Shown one piece after another: positions 1 through 6,555 of a stretch of DNA of 16,651 nucleotides. How positions within the stretch are numbered: position 1 is the first letter of the stretch; the number at the start of each line of letters is the position of its first letter. The stretch comes from an uncultured Phascolarctobacterium sp. (lineage in GTDB: Bacteria; Bacillota; Negativicutes; Acidaminococcales; Acidaminococcaceae): the NCBI GenBank assembly GCA_934234275.1, contig CAKQHU010000011.1, positions 1-16,651 on the forward strand. The letters run 5' to 3'. Below the pieces are notes generated by a model. The model ran no database searches, was not told the DNA's origin, and worked only from the letters and a program-made list of their open reading frames with translations. The translations under genes and the position numbers were made by a program.

Positions 1-21
1 CGGAAAAATTGAGGTGCTGGC

Positions 22-1116
22 ATGAGCGGAATTTTTGGCATGAATATAAAAATGGCGATATACGGCGAATCGCACGGCAAATCCATCGGCGTAGTGCTGG
101 ATGGACTGCCGCCGGGACTGGCACTGGATGAAGCAAAGATTGCTGCCGAAATGGCACGTCGTGCTCCCGGACAGAATGCGTTGAGCACGGCACGCAAGGA
201 AAGCGATACGGTAGAAATCCAAAGCGGCTTCTTCAATGGCTTTACGACAGGTACGCCGTTGTGCGCGCGTATCGTCAACAGCGACCAGCATTCCAAGGAT
301 TACAGCATTCTTGCCGATAAAATGCGCCCCGGACATGCGGATTACGCAGGCCATGTGCGTTATCAGGGCTTTAATGATTATCGCGGCGGCGGCCATTTTT
401 CCGGTCGACTGACGGCACCGCTCGTTTTTGCCGGTGCTGTAGCCAAGCAGGCACTGGCACAACATGGTATTGTTGTTGGTTCGCATATTCTGCAGATTAA
501 CGATATCCAAGAAGAGCGCTTCAATCCAATGGGCGTAAGTGATGCAGAATTGGCAGAGCTGCATGCGAAAAAGTTTGCGGTTATGGATGATACTGTCGGC
601 GAAAAAATGCAGGAGCGCATTTTGCAGGCTAAGAGCGAGCTTAACAGCGTGGGTGGTGTAGTTGAAGCTATTGCACTGCATTTGCCTGCAGGAATCGGCG
701 CACCGTATTTTGATTCCGTGGAAAGCATGCTGAGCCATGCGCTGTTTTCCGTGCCTGCGGTTAAAGGCATAGAGTTTGGCGACGGCTTTGGCTTTGCCGG
801 GCTAACCGGTGCTGAAGCAAATGACGCTTTGCATTACGTTGACGGCAAAGTGCTGGCATTGACAAACCACAACGGCGGCGTTACCGGCGGTATTACCAAT
901 GGCATGCCGTTGGTAGTGCGCGTGGCCATTAAGCCGACACCTTCGATTGCACGCGAGCAGCAGACTGTGAGCCTTAAGGAGCAGGCTGATACAACACTTG
1001 CTATCGTCGGCAGACATGATCCCTGTATTGTGCAGCGTGCTGTGCCTGTTATCGAAGCGGTAGTTGCGTGGACGCTGTGGGATTTACTTTTAGAAGCGAA
1101 GAAATGGGAGAAATAA
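22..1116 (+). CDS. aroC: Chorismate synthase
   Basis: This enzyme converts 5-enolpyruvylshikimate-3-phosphate to chorismate with reduced FMN, the last common step of aromatic biosynthesis, in the cytoplasm. The 364-residue protein has the family signatures in order: GESHGK (15-20), RPGHADY (102-108), RGGGHFSGR (121-129) and RHDPCIV (331-337). His18 and His105 fall where the two catalytic histidines of the family lie. The length is normal. The chosen ATG has GAGGTG at 11-16, five bases upstream; the in-frame ATG at residue 7 would remove the conserved MSGxxG start. It is the first complete gene of an aro operon, and pheA begins one base after its stop. The operon promoter must lie upstream of the window. 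Confidence 0.97.
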   Translation: MSGIFGMNIKMAIYGESHGKSIGVVLDGLPPGLALDEAKIAAEMARRAPGQNALSTARKESDTVEIQSGFFNGFTTGTPLCARIVNSDQHSKDYSILADKMRPGHADYAGHVRYQGFNDYRGGGHFSGRLTAPLVFAGAVAKQALAQHGIVVGSHILQINDIQEERFNPMGVSDAELAELHAKKFAVMDDTVGEKMQERILQAKSELNSVGGVVEAIALHLPAGIGAPYFDSVESMLSHALFSVPAVKGIEFGDGFGFAGLTGAEANDALHYVDGKVLALTNHNGGVTGGITNGMPLVVRVAIKPTPSIAREQQTVSLKEQADTTLAIVGRHDPCIVQRAVPVIEAVVAWTLWDLLLEAKKWEK

Positions 1117-1117
1117 G

Positions 1118-2236
1118 ATGCAGGAGCTTGATTTAGAAAAAATCCGCCAAGAAATAGACAAGGTTGACCAGCAGCTGGCCGACGTACTGGAAAGCCGTTT
1201 GCACCTGGTAATGCAGGTAGCTGCCTATAAAAAATCCAAAGGCCTGCCTGTTAAGGACAAAAACCGTGAAGCCAAGGTGATCGAAAAGGTAGCGGGCTTT
1301 TTGGAGAACAAGGATTATTCAGTGGCTGTGAAAAACATTATGCGTGGTATTATCGACCAGGCTTGCCTGCTGGAAGAAACTGCTCTGGCTGAAGCAAATG
1401 ACAAAACCTTTGAGGTGGGCTGCTTCGGTCCGGCAGGTTCCTTTACGCATCAGGCGTTGGAGGAATATTTTCACGGACGCCAATACAACCGTCATCATTT
1501 CCAGACCTTCGAAGAAGTAATTTCCAGTATCAGCGAGGGTACGATGGATTACGCCGTGCTGCCGATTGAAAATTCTTCGACAGGCGGTATTACCGAGGTA
1601 TATGATTTGCTGCGTCAGTATGACTGCAGCATTGTGGGTGAGCAATGCGTAAAGATTGAGCAAAACCTGTTAGGCTGTGAGGGTGCATCGCTTGGCACGA
1701 TTAAAACAGTGTATTCGCATCCACAGGGCTTGAAGCAGTGTGCAGATTTCTTTCATGACTATCCGGATATAGAGAAAATTCCATATTTCAGTACCTCTAA
1801 GAGTGCGGAGGAGGTTGCTGAAAAGCAGGATGTAACCTTAGGCGCTATTGCCGGCAAGCAGGCAGCAGAGCTTTATAATTTAAAGATTATTGCTCCGGCG
1901 ATTAACAGCAACAGCAATAATTACACCCGCTTTGTCATTATTGCCAAAAAACCGGAAATCGTAGTGAACGCAAATAAGATTACGCTGATTGTTGCTGTGA
2001 AGCACGAAACAGGCTCGCTGTATAAAATGCTCGCCAGCTTCTACCATATGGGCCTGAATATGCTGAATCTGGAATCGCGTCCGATTGTCGGCAAAACATG
2101 GGAATACTTTTTCTACATCGATGTTACCGGTAATCTGGCAGATCCGTTGGTTATCGATGTGATGGAAGAAATAAAATCTAAGAGCACCTATTGCAAGGTT
2201 CTTGGCAATTATCGTGCTTACGAGCGAAAGGAATAA
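1118..2236 (+). CDS. pheA: Bifunctional chorismate mutase / prephenate dehydratase (P-protein)
   Basis: This protein should convert chorismate to prephenate and then to phenylpyruvate, the precursor of phenylalanine. The 372 residues show three modules. Residues about 1-90 form an AroQ-type helical chorismate mutase, with the R27, K38 and KxxNREAKV (47-54) region. Residues about 98-280 form the prephenate dehydratase, with GPAGSFTHQA (104-113), PIENSSTG (149-156), SHPQGLKQC (200-208) and NYTRF (268-272). Residues about 287-365 form an ACT domain with GSLYKML (299-305) and ESRP (319-322). In known P-proteins the ACT domain binds phenylalanine for feedback inhibition, so allosteric control is inferred. 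It starts one base after the aroC stop and ends four bases before aroE, so translation is probably coupled. Confidence 0.96.
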   Translation: MQELDLEKIRQEIDKVDQQLADVLESRLHLVMQVAAYKKSKGLPVKDKNREAKVIEKVAGFLENKDYSVAVKNIMRGIIDQACLLEETALAEANDKTFEVGCFGPAGSFTHQALEEYFHGRQYNRHHFQTFEEVISSISEGTMDYAVLPIENSSTGGITEVYDLLRQYDCSIVGEQCVKIEQNLLGCEGASLGTIKTVYSHPQGLKQCADFFHDYPDIEKIPYFSTSKSAEEVAEKQDVTLGAIAGKQAAELYNLKIIAPAINSNSNNYTRFVIIAKKPEIVVNANKITLIVAVKHETGSLYKMLASFYHMGLNMLNLESRPIVGKTWEYFFYIDVTGNLADPLVIDVMEEIKSKSTYCKVLGNYRAYERKE

Positions 2237-2240
2237 ACAG

Positions 2241-3056
2241 ATGAAGCATTACGGACTTTTGGGCGGCAAGCTGGGACACAGCCTTTCACCGCAGATTCAC
2301 GAGCTGTTTTTTAAATATACCGGTATCGAAGGAGATTATACACTGCTGGAAACGCCGCAGGAGGAATTGCCCAAGCGCATGGAAGAGCTGCGCGCTAATT
2401 ATGCGGGCAGCAATGTTACCATTCCGCATAAATTGCACGTTATGCCTTTTTTGGACAACATTACGCGTGAGGCTAAGGCTATCGGCGCTGTAAATACGAT
2501 TAAGTTCGATGAAAACGGTGCTGAAGGCTACAATACCGATTACTTCGGCTTCGGCAGAATGCTGGAATACAACAATATTGATGTGCGCGCTAAGCGTGTT
2601 GCGGTGCTGGGCACCGGCGGCGCTGCGCGTGCGGTTGTCAAATATATGGTTGATAAGCGTGTCGGCAAGCTGTATCTTGTTACGCGTGACGTTGCGCATG
2701 TTGATAAGGATTTCCTTAAAATTGCGCCTAAGTGTAAGTTTATTGATTATGACGGTTTGGCAGCGCTGACCGGTGATGTGATTGTCAACTGCACGCCTGT
2801 GGGCATGTATCCCAAGGTTAACGCTGCACCGGTTACGCCTGAGGAAATCAGCAATTTTGACGCTGCTGTCGATTTGATTTATAACCCTAAGCAGACTTTG
2901 TTCTTAAAGCAGGCTGCTGAGGCTAAAATGCAGACTGTCAATGGTTTGTTCATGCTTGTGGCACAGGCTGTGGCTGCGCAGGAAATCTGGCAGGGCGAAA
3001 AATACGACAGCGAATTAATCGTCAAAATCATGCAGGATTTGGAGCAGACTATATGA
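2241..3056 (+). CDS. aroE: Shikimate dehydrogenase (NADP+)
   Basis: This enzyme reduces 3-dehydroshikimate to shikimate with NADPH. The ATG at 2241 gives 271 residues and is preferred over a longer in-frame opening from 2202, because it has AAAGGA at 2227-2232 and starts exactly at the family N-terminus (MKHYGLLGGKLGHSLSPQIH). Motifs are SLSP (14-17), the shikimate-binding NVTIPHK with catalytic Lys64, GAVNTI (82-87), NTD with catalytic Asp100, the nucleotide-binding GTGGAARAV (124-132), and NCTPVGMYP (183-191). The length is typical for AroE. It overlaps aroK by four bases (ATGA), so the two are very probably translationally coupled. It is unlikely to be the YdiB or quinate type given the biosynthetic context. 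Confidence 0.96.
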   Translation: MKHYGLLGGKLGHSLSPQIHELFFKYTGIEGDYTLLETPQEELPKRMEELRANYAGSNVTIPHKLHVMPFLDNITREAKAIGAVNTIKFDENGAEGYNTDYFGFGRMLEYNNIDVRAKRVAVLGTGGAARAVVKYMVDKRVGKLYLVTRDVAHVDKDFLKIAPKCKFIDYDGLAALTGDVIVNCTPVGMYPKVNAAPVTPEEISNFDAAVDLIYNPKQTLFLKQAAEAKMQTVNGLFMLVAQAVAAQEIWQGEKYDSELIVKIMQDLEQTI

Positions 3057-3553
3057 AAAATATTGTGCTGATTGGTATGCCGGGCTGCGGCAAGAGCACC
3101 TTTGGCAAGCGCATGGCGAAGCGCTTGCAGCTGCCGTTTTATGATGCCGATATTGTCCTCGAAGAGCGTGAGCAGCGTACAATCAAGGCGTTTTTCGCTG
3201 AAAGCGAAGATGCGTTCCGCGCAGCGGAAACGCGCACGCTGGCGTATCTGGCGGAATGTGACGGAGCTGTTATCGCGACAGGCGGAGGTGCCGTAAAGCG
3301 TGCGGAAAACATGGAGCTGCTGAAGCGCGGCGGTGTTGTGGTCTTTATCGACCGCAAACCGGAAAACATCATCGGATGTATTGCCGGTGATGCGCGTCCG
3401 TTGCTAGCTGCCGATAAGCAGAAGCTTTATACTTTATATAACGAGCGTATTGCGCTTTACCGCCAATATGCTGATTATACAATTGATAATAACGGCGATT
3501 TCGGCAGAGTTCTGCGCAAGCTGTTGAATATTGCCGCTAAGCTGGAGGGATAA
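3053..3553 (+). CDS. aroK: Shikimate kinase
   Basis: This kinase phosphorylates shikimate to shikimate-3-phosphate with ATP. The 166-residue protein is the usual size for the family. It has a Walker A loop GMPGCGKST (8-16), acidic residues D31 and D33 following the first strand for Mg2+ and shikimate, R56 and E59 in the FRAAE segment, the shikimate-binding GGG (77-79), and a lid-type RPLL (115-118). Its start codon overlaps the aroE stop in an ATGA arrangement, and aroQ begins two bases after its stop. No N-terminal fusion to another aro enzyme is present. Confidence 0.95.
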   Translation: MKNIVLIGMPGCGKSTFGKRMAKRLQLPFYDADIVLEEREQRTIKAFFAESEDAFRAAETRTLAYLAECDGAVIATGGGAVKRAENMELLKRGGVVVFIDRKPENIIGCIAGDARPLLAADKQKLYTLYNERIALYRQYADYTIDNNGDFGRVLRKLLNIAAKLEG

Positions 3554-3555
3554 AG

Positions 3556-3993
3556 ATGCGTAAAATTTTAGTTTTGAATGGTCCTAACATTAATATGCTG
3601 GGCATCCGTGAAAAAAATATCTATGGCCGTGATGATTATGACAGCCTGTGTGCTTACATCCGTTCTGCGGCTGACCGCCTTGGCGTGGAGGTGGAGCTGC
3701 TGCAAAGCAATTATGAGGGCGATATAGTTACCGCTATTCAGAATGCTTACGGTCATTTTGACGGCATTGTTATCAATCCGGCGGCATTTACGCATTACAG
3801 CGTAGCAATTCTGGACGCATTGAAGGCAGTAAATATTCCTGCGATTGAGGTGCATATCAGCAACATTCATCAGCGTGAGGAGTTCCGCCATCATTCTGTA
3901 ACGGTGGCAGGCTGCGTCGGCCAGATTTGTGGCCTGGGCTTCGCCGGTTATGCATTGGCAATGGAAGCTTTGAGTGTGTATGAAGCAAAATAG
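3556..3993 (+). CDS. aroQ: Type II 3-dehydroquinate dehydratase
   Basis: This enzyme dehydrates 3-dehydroquinate to 3-dehydroshikimate by the type II (anti-elimination) route, feeding AroE. The 145 residues show the compact dodecameric-type family: NGPN (8-11), catalytic Tyr23 in the flexible IYG loop, QSNYEGD (50-56), the NPAAFTHYS segment (74-82), and EVHISN with His100 and the downstream R107/E108 and R111. The lengths and motifs exclude the unrelated type I AroD. It is the last gene of the operon, with an intrinsic terminator 17 bases after its stop. AroQ also names a chorismate mutase class; here it means the dehydratase. Confidence 0.96.
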   Translation: MRKILVLNGPNINMLGIREKNIYGRDDYDSLCAYIRSAADRLGVEVELLQSNYEGDIVTAIQNAYGHFDGIVINPAAFTHYSVAILDALKAVNIPAIEVHISNIHQREEFRHHSVTVAGCVGQICGLGFAGYALAMEALSVYEAK

Positions 3994-4010
3994 CATATAA
4001 TAATTTTTGT

Positions 4011-4050
4011 AAACAGTCTTCGTAGCTTTGCTTTCGGAGGCTGTTTTGTT
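4011..4050 (+). terminator. Intrinsic terminator of the aro operon
   Basis: Arms 4011-4022 (AAACAGTCTTCG) and 4035-4046 (CGGAGGCTGTTT) pair over 12 positions, counting two G-T wobbles. The 12-base loop contains a small inner AGC/GCT pairing. The right arm runs into TTTTGTT. It lies 17 bases after aroQ, where the operon should end. Confidence 0.8.
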
Positions 4051-4055
4051 ATAAT
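4028..4055 (+). promoter_or_regulatory. Possible promoter of the CoA-disulfide reductase gene
   Basis: A perfect TATAAT (4050-4055) lies at the tail of the aro terminator, with a weak TTGCTT (4028-4033) 16 bases upstream. A start near 4062 would leave a leader of about 88 bases before the ATG at 4150. The -35 is poor, and part of it sits in the terminator loop, so this is only a candidate. Confidence 0.35.
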
Positions 4056-4149
4056 GAATATAGAGAGATTGTTGCTGAAGGAGATAGTGGTGACAGTTAA
4101 ATTTTCATAATAGTAAGATAATGCCGAAATCGTTCTTGGAGGTGATATT

Positions 4150-5847
4150 ATGGGCAAACGTGTAGTAATCGTCGGCGGGGTGGCCGCCGGTATGAAAACG
4201 GCGGCGCGCTTGCGCAGGCTGGATGCCGAAGCAGAGATTATCGTGCTGGAACGCGGACCACAACTGAGCTATGGCGCATGTGGCTTTCCGTATTTTATCA
4301 GCGGTGAGGTTAAGAGCATGGACAGCTTTGACCATACACCGCAGGGAGCCTTGCGCGACAGTAATTATTTTGCGGCCGTTAAGGGCGTGGATGCCCGCTG
4401 TGGCTGTAATGTGCAAAAAATAGACAGAGTGCAAAAATGCGTGCATTATATGGAAAAGGGAGAGCTGAAACAGCTGTCTTATGACGTGCTGGTGTTGGCA
4501 ACTGGCAGTACGCCTGTGAAGCTTCCCCTGCCTAATGCTGATGCCGCAGGCATTCACAGCTTCTGGTTCCCATGGGATGTTGAAGCAGTAGATAAGGAAA
4601 TTGCCGAAGGAGGCGTTAAGGATGTAGTTATCATCGGCGCAGGCTTTATCGGTCTGGAGCTGGCAGAAGCTTTTGTGCGCCGCGGTTTGCATACCAGCGT
4701 TCTGGAACAGCAGGACAGACTGCTGCCGCAGCTGCTTGATGAGGATATGGCAGCACTGCTGCTGCGTGATACGAAAAATCCGCTGCTCGATATTTATCTG
4801 GAGGAAAGAGCAGGTGCCTTCACTGTAGAAAACGGTAGAGTTAGCGGAGTGCAGACAGATAAACGTGTAATTCCGGCACAGTTGGTTATCGTTGCCGTCG
4901 GCGTGCGTCCGAATGTGGAGCTGGCGCGTGAGGCCGGCCTTGTTATAGGTCCGAGCGGCTGTATTGCGGTTAACGAATACCTGCAGACAAGCGATGATGC
5001 AATTTATGCCGGAGGTGACTGTGCGGAAAACACTCATCGTGTCAGCGGAGCCAAGGTGTTTGTGCCTATGGGTTCTACCGCCAACAAGCATGGCCGCGTA
5101 ATTGCGGATAATATCTGCGGAGCGCGGAAGCAATATCCCGGTGTCCTGGGAACTGCCGCTTGTCGCTTCTTTGCGCAGGAAGCTGGGGCAACCGGTTTGA
5201 ATGAGCGGACTGCGCAGCAGGCCGGTATTGATTTTGCAAGCGTAGTTGTACCAGGCTTCGATCGTTTGGGTTATATGCCGGGAGCAGGGCGTATTGTGCT
5301 GAAGCTGTTGGCGGAAAAGAGCAGCGGCCGCGTATTGGGGGCGCAGGCTGTCGGAGCGAGCGTAGCAAAGCGTATTGATACATTGGCGGCGGCAATTTCT
5401 TTAGGTGCAACTCTGGAGGATTTGTCCGGACTTGATCTGGCTTATGCTCCGCCGTTTAATACGCCGATTGAGAATATCGCAACTGCAGCCAATGTCCTGC
5501 AAAATAAACTTGACGGACAGCTGCGCAGCATTAATCCTGTAGACTTTGAAAAGAACCGCACGCAGGAGGATTATTTATTCGTTGATGTACGTACGCCGGC
5601 AGAGGTAGCAGCTAAGCGTATTGCCGGCATTCCGTCGAGAGTAAATCTGCCGCTTGATGCCTTGCGGACAGCGGATATCAGCAAGATGGATAAAGAGCAG
5701 AAAATAGTTACAGCCTGCCAGATTGATTTGCGTGGCTACGAAGCGGAGGTTATCCTGCGCGCCCGCGGCTTCCGTGATGTTTACAGCCTGGAGGGAGGCA
5801 TGAGCGGTTGGCCGTATGCGACGGAAAGCGATAACGACAAAAAGTAA
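4150..5847 (+). CDS. CoA-disulfide reductase-type flavoprotein with C-terminal rhodanese domain
   Basis: This is a 565-residue pyridine nucleotide-disulfide oxidoreductase fused to a rhodanese domain. Such proteins reduce CoA disulfide, CoA persulfide or polysulfide with NAD(P)H; the true substrate here is unknown. It has an FAD-binding GGVAAGM (9-15), a single redox Cys44 in SYGACGFPYFI, the second dinucleotide fold GAGFIGLE (163-170), the FAD-contact GGDCAE (288-293), and a dimerisation domain with Tyr375 and Tyr432 (AYAPPF), which may match the tyrosines used by CoA-disulfide reductases. Residues about 470-560 form the rhodanese domain with active Cys523 in CQIDLRG. The ATG follows GGAGGTGAT (4138-4146), an excellent ribosome site. 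Alternatives are NADH oxidase or NAD(P)H persulfide reductase. It pairs with the next gene, 35 bases away. Confidence 0.88.
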   Translation: MGKRVVIVGGVAAGMKTAARLRRLDAEAEIIVLERGPQLSYGACGFPYFISGEVKSMDSFDHTPQGALRDSNYFAAVKGVDARCGCNVQKIDRVQKCVHYMEKGELKQLSYDVLVLATGSTPVKLPLPNADAAGIHSFWFPWDVEAVDKEIAEGGVKDVVIIGAGFIGLELAEAFVRRGLHTSVLEQQDRLLPQLLDEDMAALLLRDTKNPLLDIYLEERAGAFTVENGRVSGVQTDKRVIPAQLVIVAVGVRPNVELAREAGLVIGPSGCIAVNEYLQTSDDAIYAGGDCAENTHRVSGAKVFVPMGSTANKHGRVIADNICGARKQYPGVLGTAACRFFAQEAGATGLNERTAQQAGIDFASVVVPGFDRLGYMPGAGRIVLKLLAEKSSGRVLGAQAVGASVAKRIDTLAAAISLGATLEDLSGLDLAYAPPFNTPIENIATAANVLQNKLDGQLRSINPVDFEKNRTQEDYLFVDVRTPAEVAAKRIAGIPSRVNLPLDALRTADISKMDKEQKIVTACQIDLRGYEAEVILRARGFRDVYSLEGGMSGWPYATESDNDKK

Positions 5848-5867
5848 GCATTTTAATATTGTTATGC

Positions 5868-5876
5868 AAGGAGGAG
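5868..5876 (+). promoter_or_regulatory. Ribosome binding site that fixes the start of the C_GCAxxG_C_C gene
   Basis: AAGGAGGAG lies six bases before the ATG at 5883. An upstream in-frame TTG at 5859 would place this site inside the gene and has no comparable site of its own, so the ATG is chosen. Confidence 0.8.
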
Positions 5877-5882
5877 AAAAGA

Positions 5883-6323
5883 ATGAGTGAATTTAGCGAA
5901 AAAATGGGCATGGCAGCAGGCAACAATTTTAAGAGCGGTTATAACTGCTGCGAAGCGATTGTGGAAACCTTCCGCAAGGAGGCAGGCGTGAATATTGATG
6001 ATAACGCTTTCCGTCTGTGCTCAGGCTTTGGCGGCGGTATTGGCCATGCACGCGATTTGTGCGGGGCGATGGCAGGCTGTGTGATGGTCATCAGTACGCT
6101 GGCCGGTCGCAATCAGCCGAGCGACAAGCCGTTGGCAGAAATTTATCCGCTGACATTGGAATTCCATGAGCGCTTTGCTAAGGAATTCGGCTCCTGCGCC
6201 TGCGGTGATTTGATGCCTTACGAGTTTAATACACGTGAGCATTTGAAAAACTGCCTGAAGCTGGTGAATAAGGTAGCGCAGCTGTTGGCTGTCTATCTGG
6301 AAGAAAAGGAACTGCTGAAGTAA
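5883..6323 (+). CDS. C_GCAxxG_C_C family redox-active protein
   Basis: This is a 146-residue cytoplasmic protein of the C_GCAxxG_C_C family, whose conserved cysteines suggest redox or metal/thiol chemistry; no reaction is established that I know of. Visible cysteines are C22-C23 (GYNCCEA), C46, the CGAMAGC signature (60-66), C105 and C107 (GSCACGDL), and C124. The glycine-rich FGGGIGHARDLCGAMAG segment is the hallmark. No signal peptide or membrane segment is visible. It lies 35 bases downstream of the CoA-disulfide-reductase/rhodanese protein, probably on the same transcript, and a strong hairpin follows. Accepting or donating persulfide or disulfide equivalents to the flavoprotein is a reasonable inference only. 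Confidence 0.88.
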   Translation: MSEFSEKMGMAAGNNFKSGYNCCEAIVETFRKEAGVNIDDNAFRLCSGFGGGIGHARDLCGAMAGCVMVISTLAGRNQPSDKPLAEIYPLTLEFHERFAKEFGSCACGDLMPYEFNTREHLKNCLKLVNKVAQLLAVYLEEKELLK

Positions 6324-6337
6324 TATTGATAAGCAAA

Positions 6338-6396
6338 AAGGGACTGTCGCGTAAGTAAAACTTACTTGCGGTGACAGTCCCTTGATTATTTTCTTT
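6338..6396 (+). terminator. Long hairpin terminator after the thiol-redox pair
   Basis: Outer arms 6338-6348 (AAGGGACTGTC) and 6373-6383 (GACAGTCCCTT) are perfect. Inner arms 6351-6356 (GTAAGT) and 6360-6365 (ACTTAC) close on an AAA loop, with a few unpaired bases between. A T-rich tail follows (6386-6396). Read on the other strand, the stem is followed directly by TTTTT, so it could work in both directions, although no minus-strand gene is nearby. Confidence 0.75.
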
Positions 6397-6420
6397 CTAT
6401 GTGTGAGAATACGTAAATAA

Positions 6421-6461
6421 GCCAAAAGCAATGATAAAAAAATTGCGGAGTGCTTTTTGGC
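6421..6461. repeat. Imperfect inverted repeat upstream of fic
   Basis: GCCAAAAGCA (6421-6430) faces TGCTTTTTGGC (6451-6461), with one extra T in the second arm and a 20-base spacer. No T-run follows, so it does not look like a terminator. It could be a protein-binding site or chance in AT-rich DNA. Confidence 0.4.
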
Positions 6462-6508
6462 GGCAAAAATAATTGGCTATCAAAACAAATTAATTGAAGT
6501 TTTTGCCG
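6461..6508. promoter_or_regulatory. Possible operator: 9-base inverted pair around the fic promoter
   Basis: CGGCAAAAA (6461-6469) and its exact inverse TTTTTGCCG (6500-6508) are 30 bases apart. The second arm occupies the spacer between the -35 and -10 of the fic promoter. Because Fic carries an N-terminal DNA-binding-type domain, autoregulation here is a testable guess. Confidence 0.3.
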
Positions 6509-6523
6509 TCAACATGCTATACT
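6494..6523 (+). promoter_or_regulatory. Promoter of the fic-hsd cassette
   Basis: TTGAAG (6494-6499) and an extended -10 TGCTATACT (6515-6523) are separated by 18 bases counted to TATACT. Transcription would start near 6530 and give a leader of about 26 bases before the fic ATG at 6556. This is the only convincing promoter seen for the cassette. Confidence 0.65.
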
Positions 6524-6555
6524 ATTCTTAGATATAACGTAACGGAGGTGAGCTG

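Noticed and set aside
2..25. Possible last seven codons of an upstream gene ending in TGA that overlaps the aroC ATG
   Set aside because: The four-base ATGA overlap would fit this operon's style, but seven codons cannot be identified; another frame stops at 10-12.
4056..4149. Riboswitch or leader RNA before the flavoprotein gene
   Set aside because: The leader is short, with no recognisable riboswitch core and no terminator or antiterminator pair.
4105..5133. 342-codon open frame on the minus strand under the flavoprotein gene
   Set aside because: It lies wholly antisense to a clear conserved gene, has no recognisable motifs or ribosome site, and is explained by the codon pattern of the real gene.
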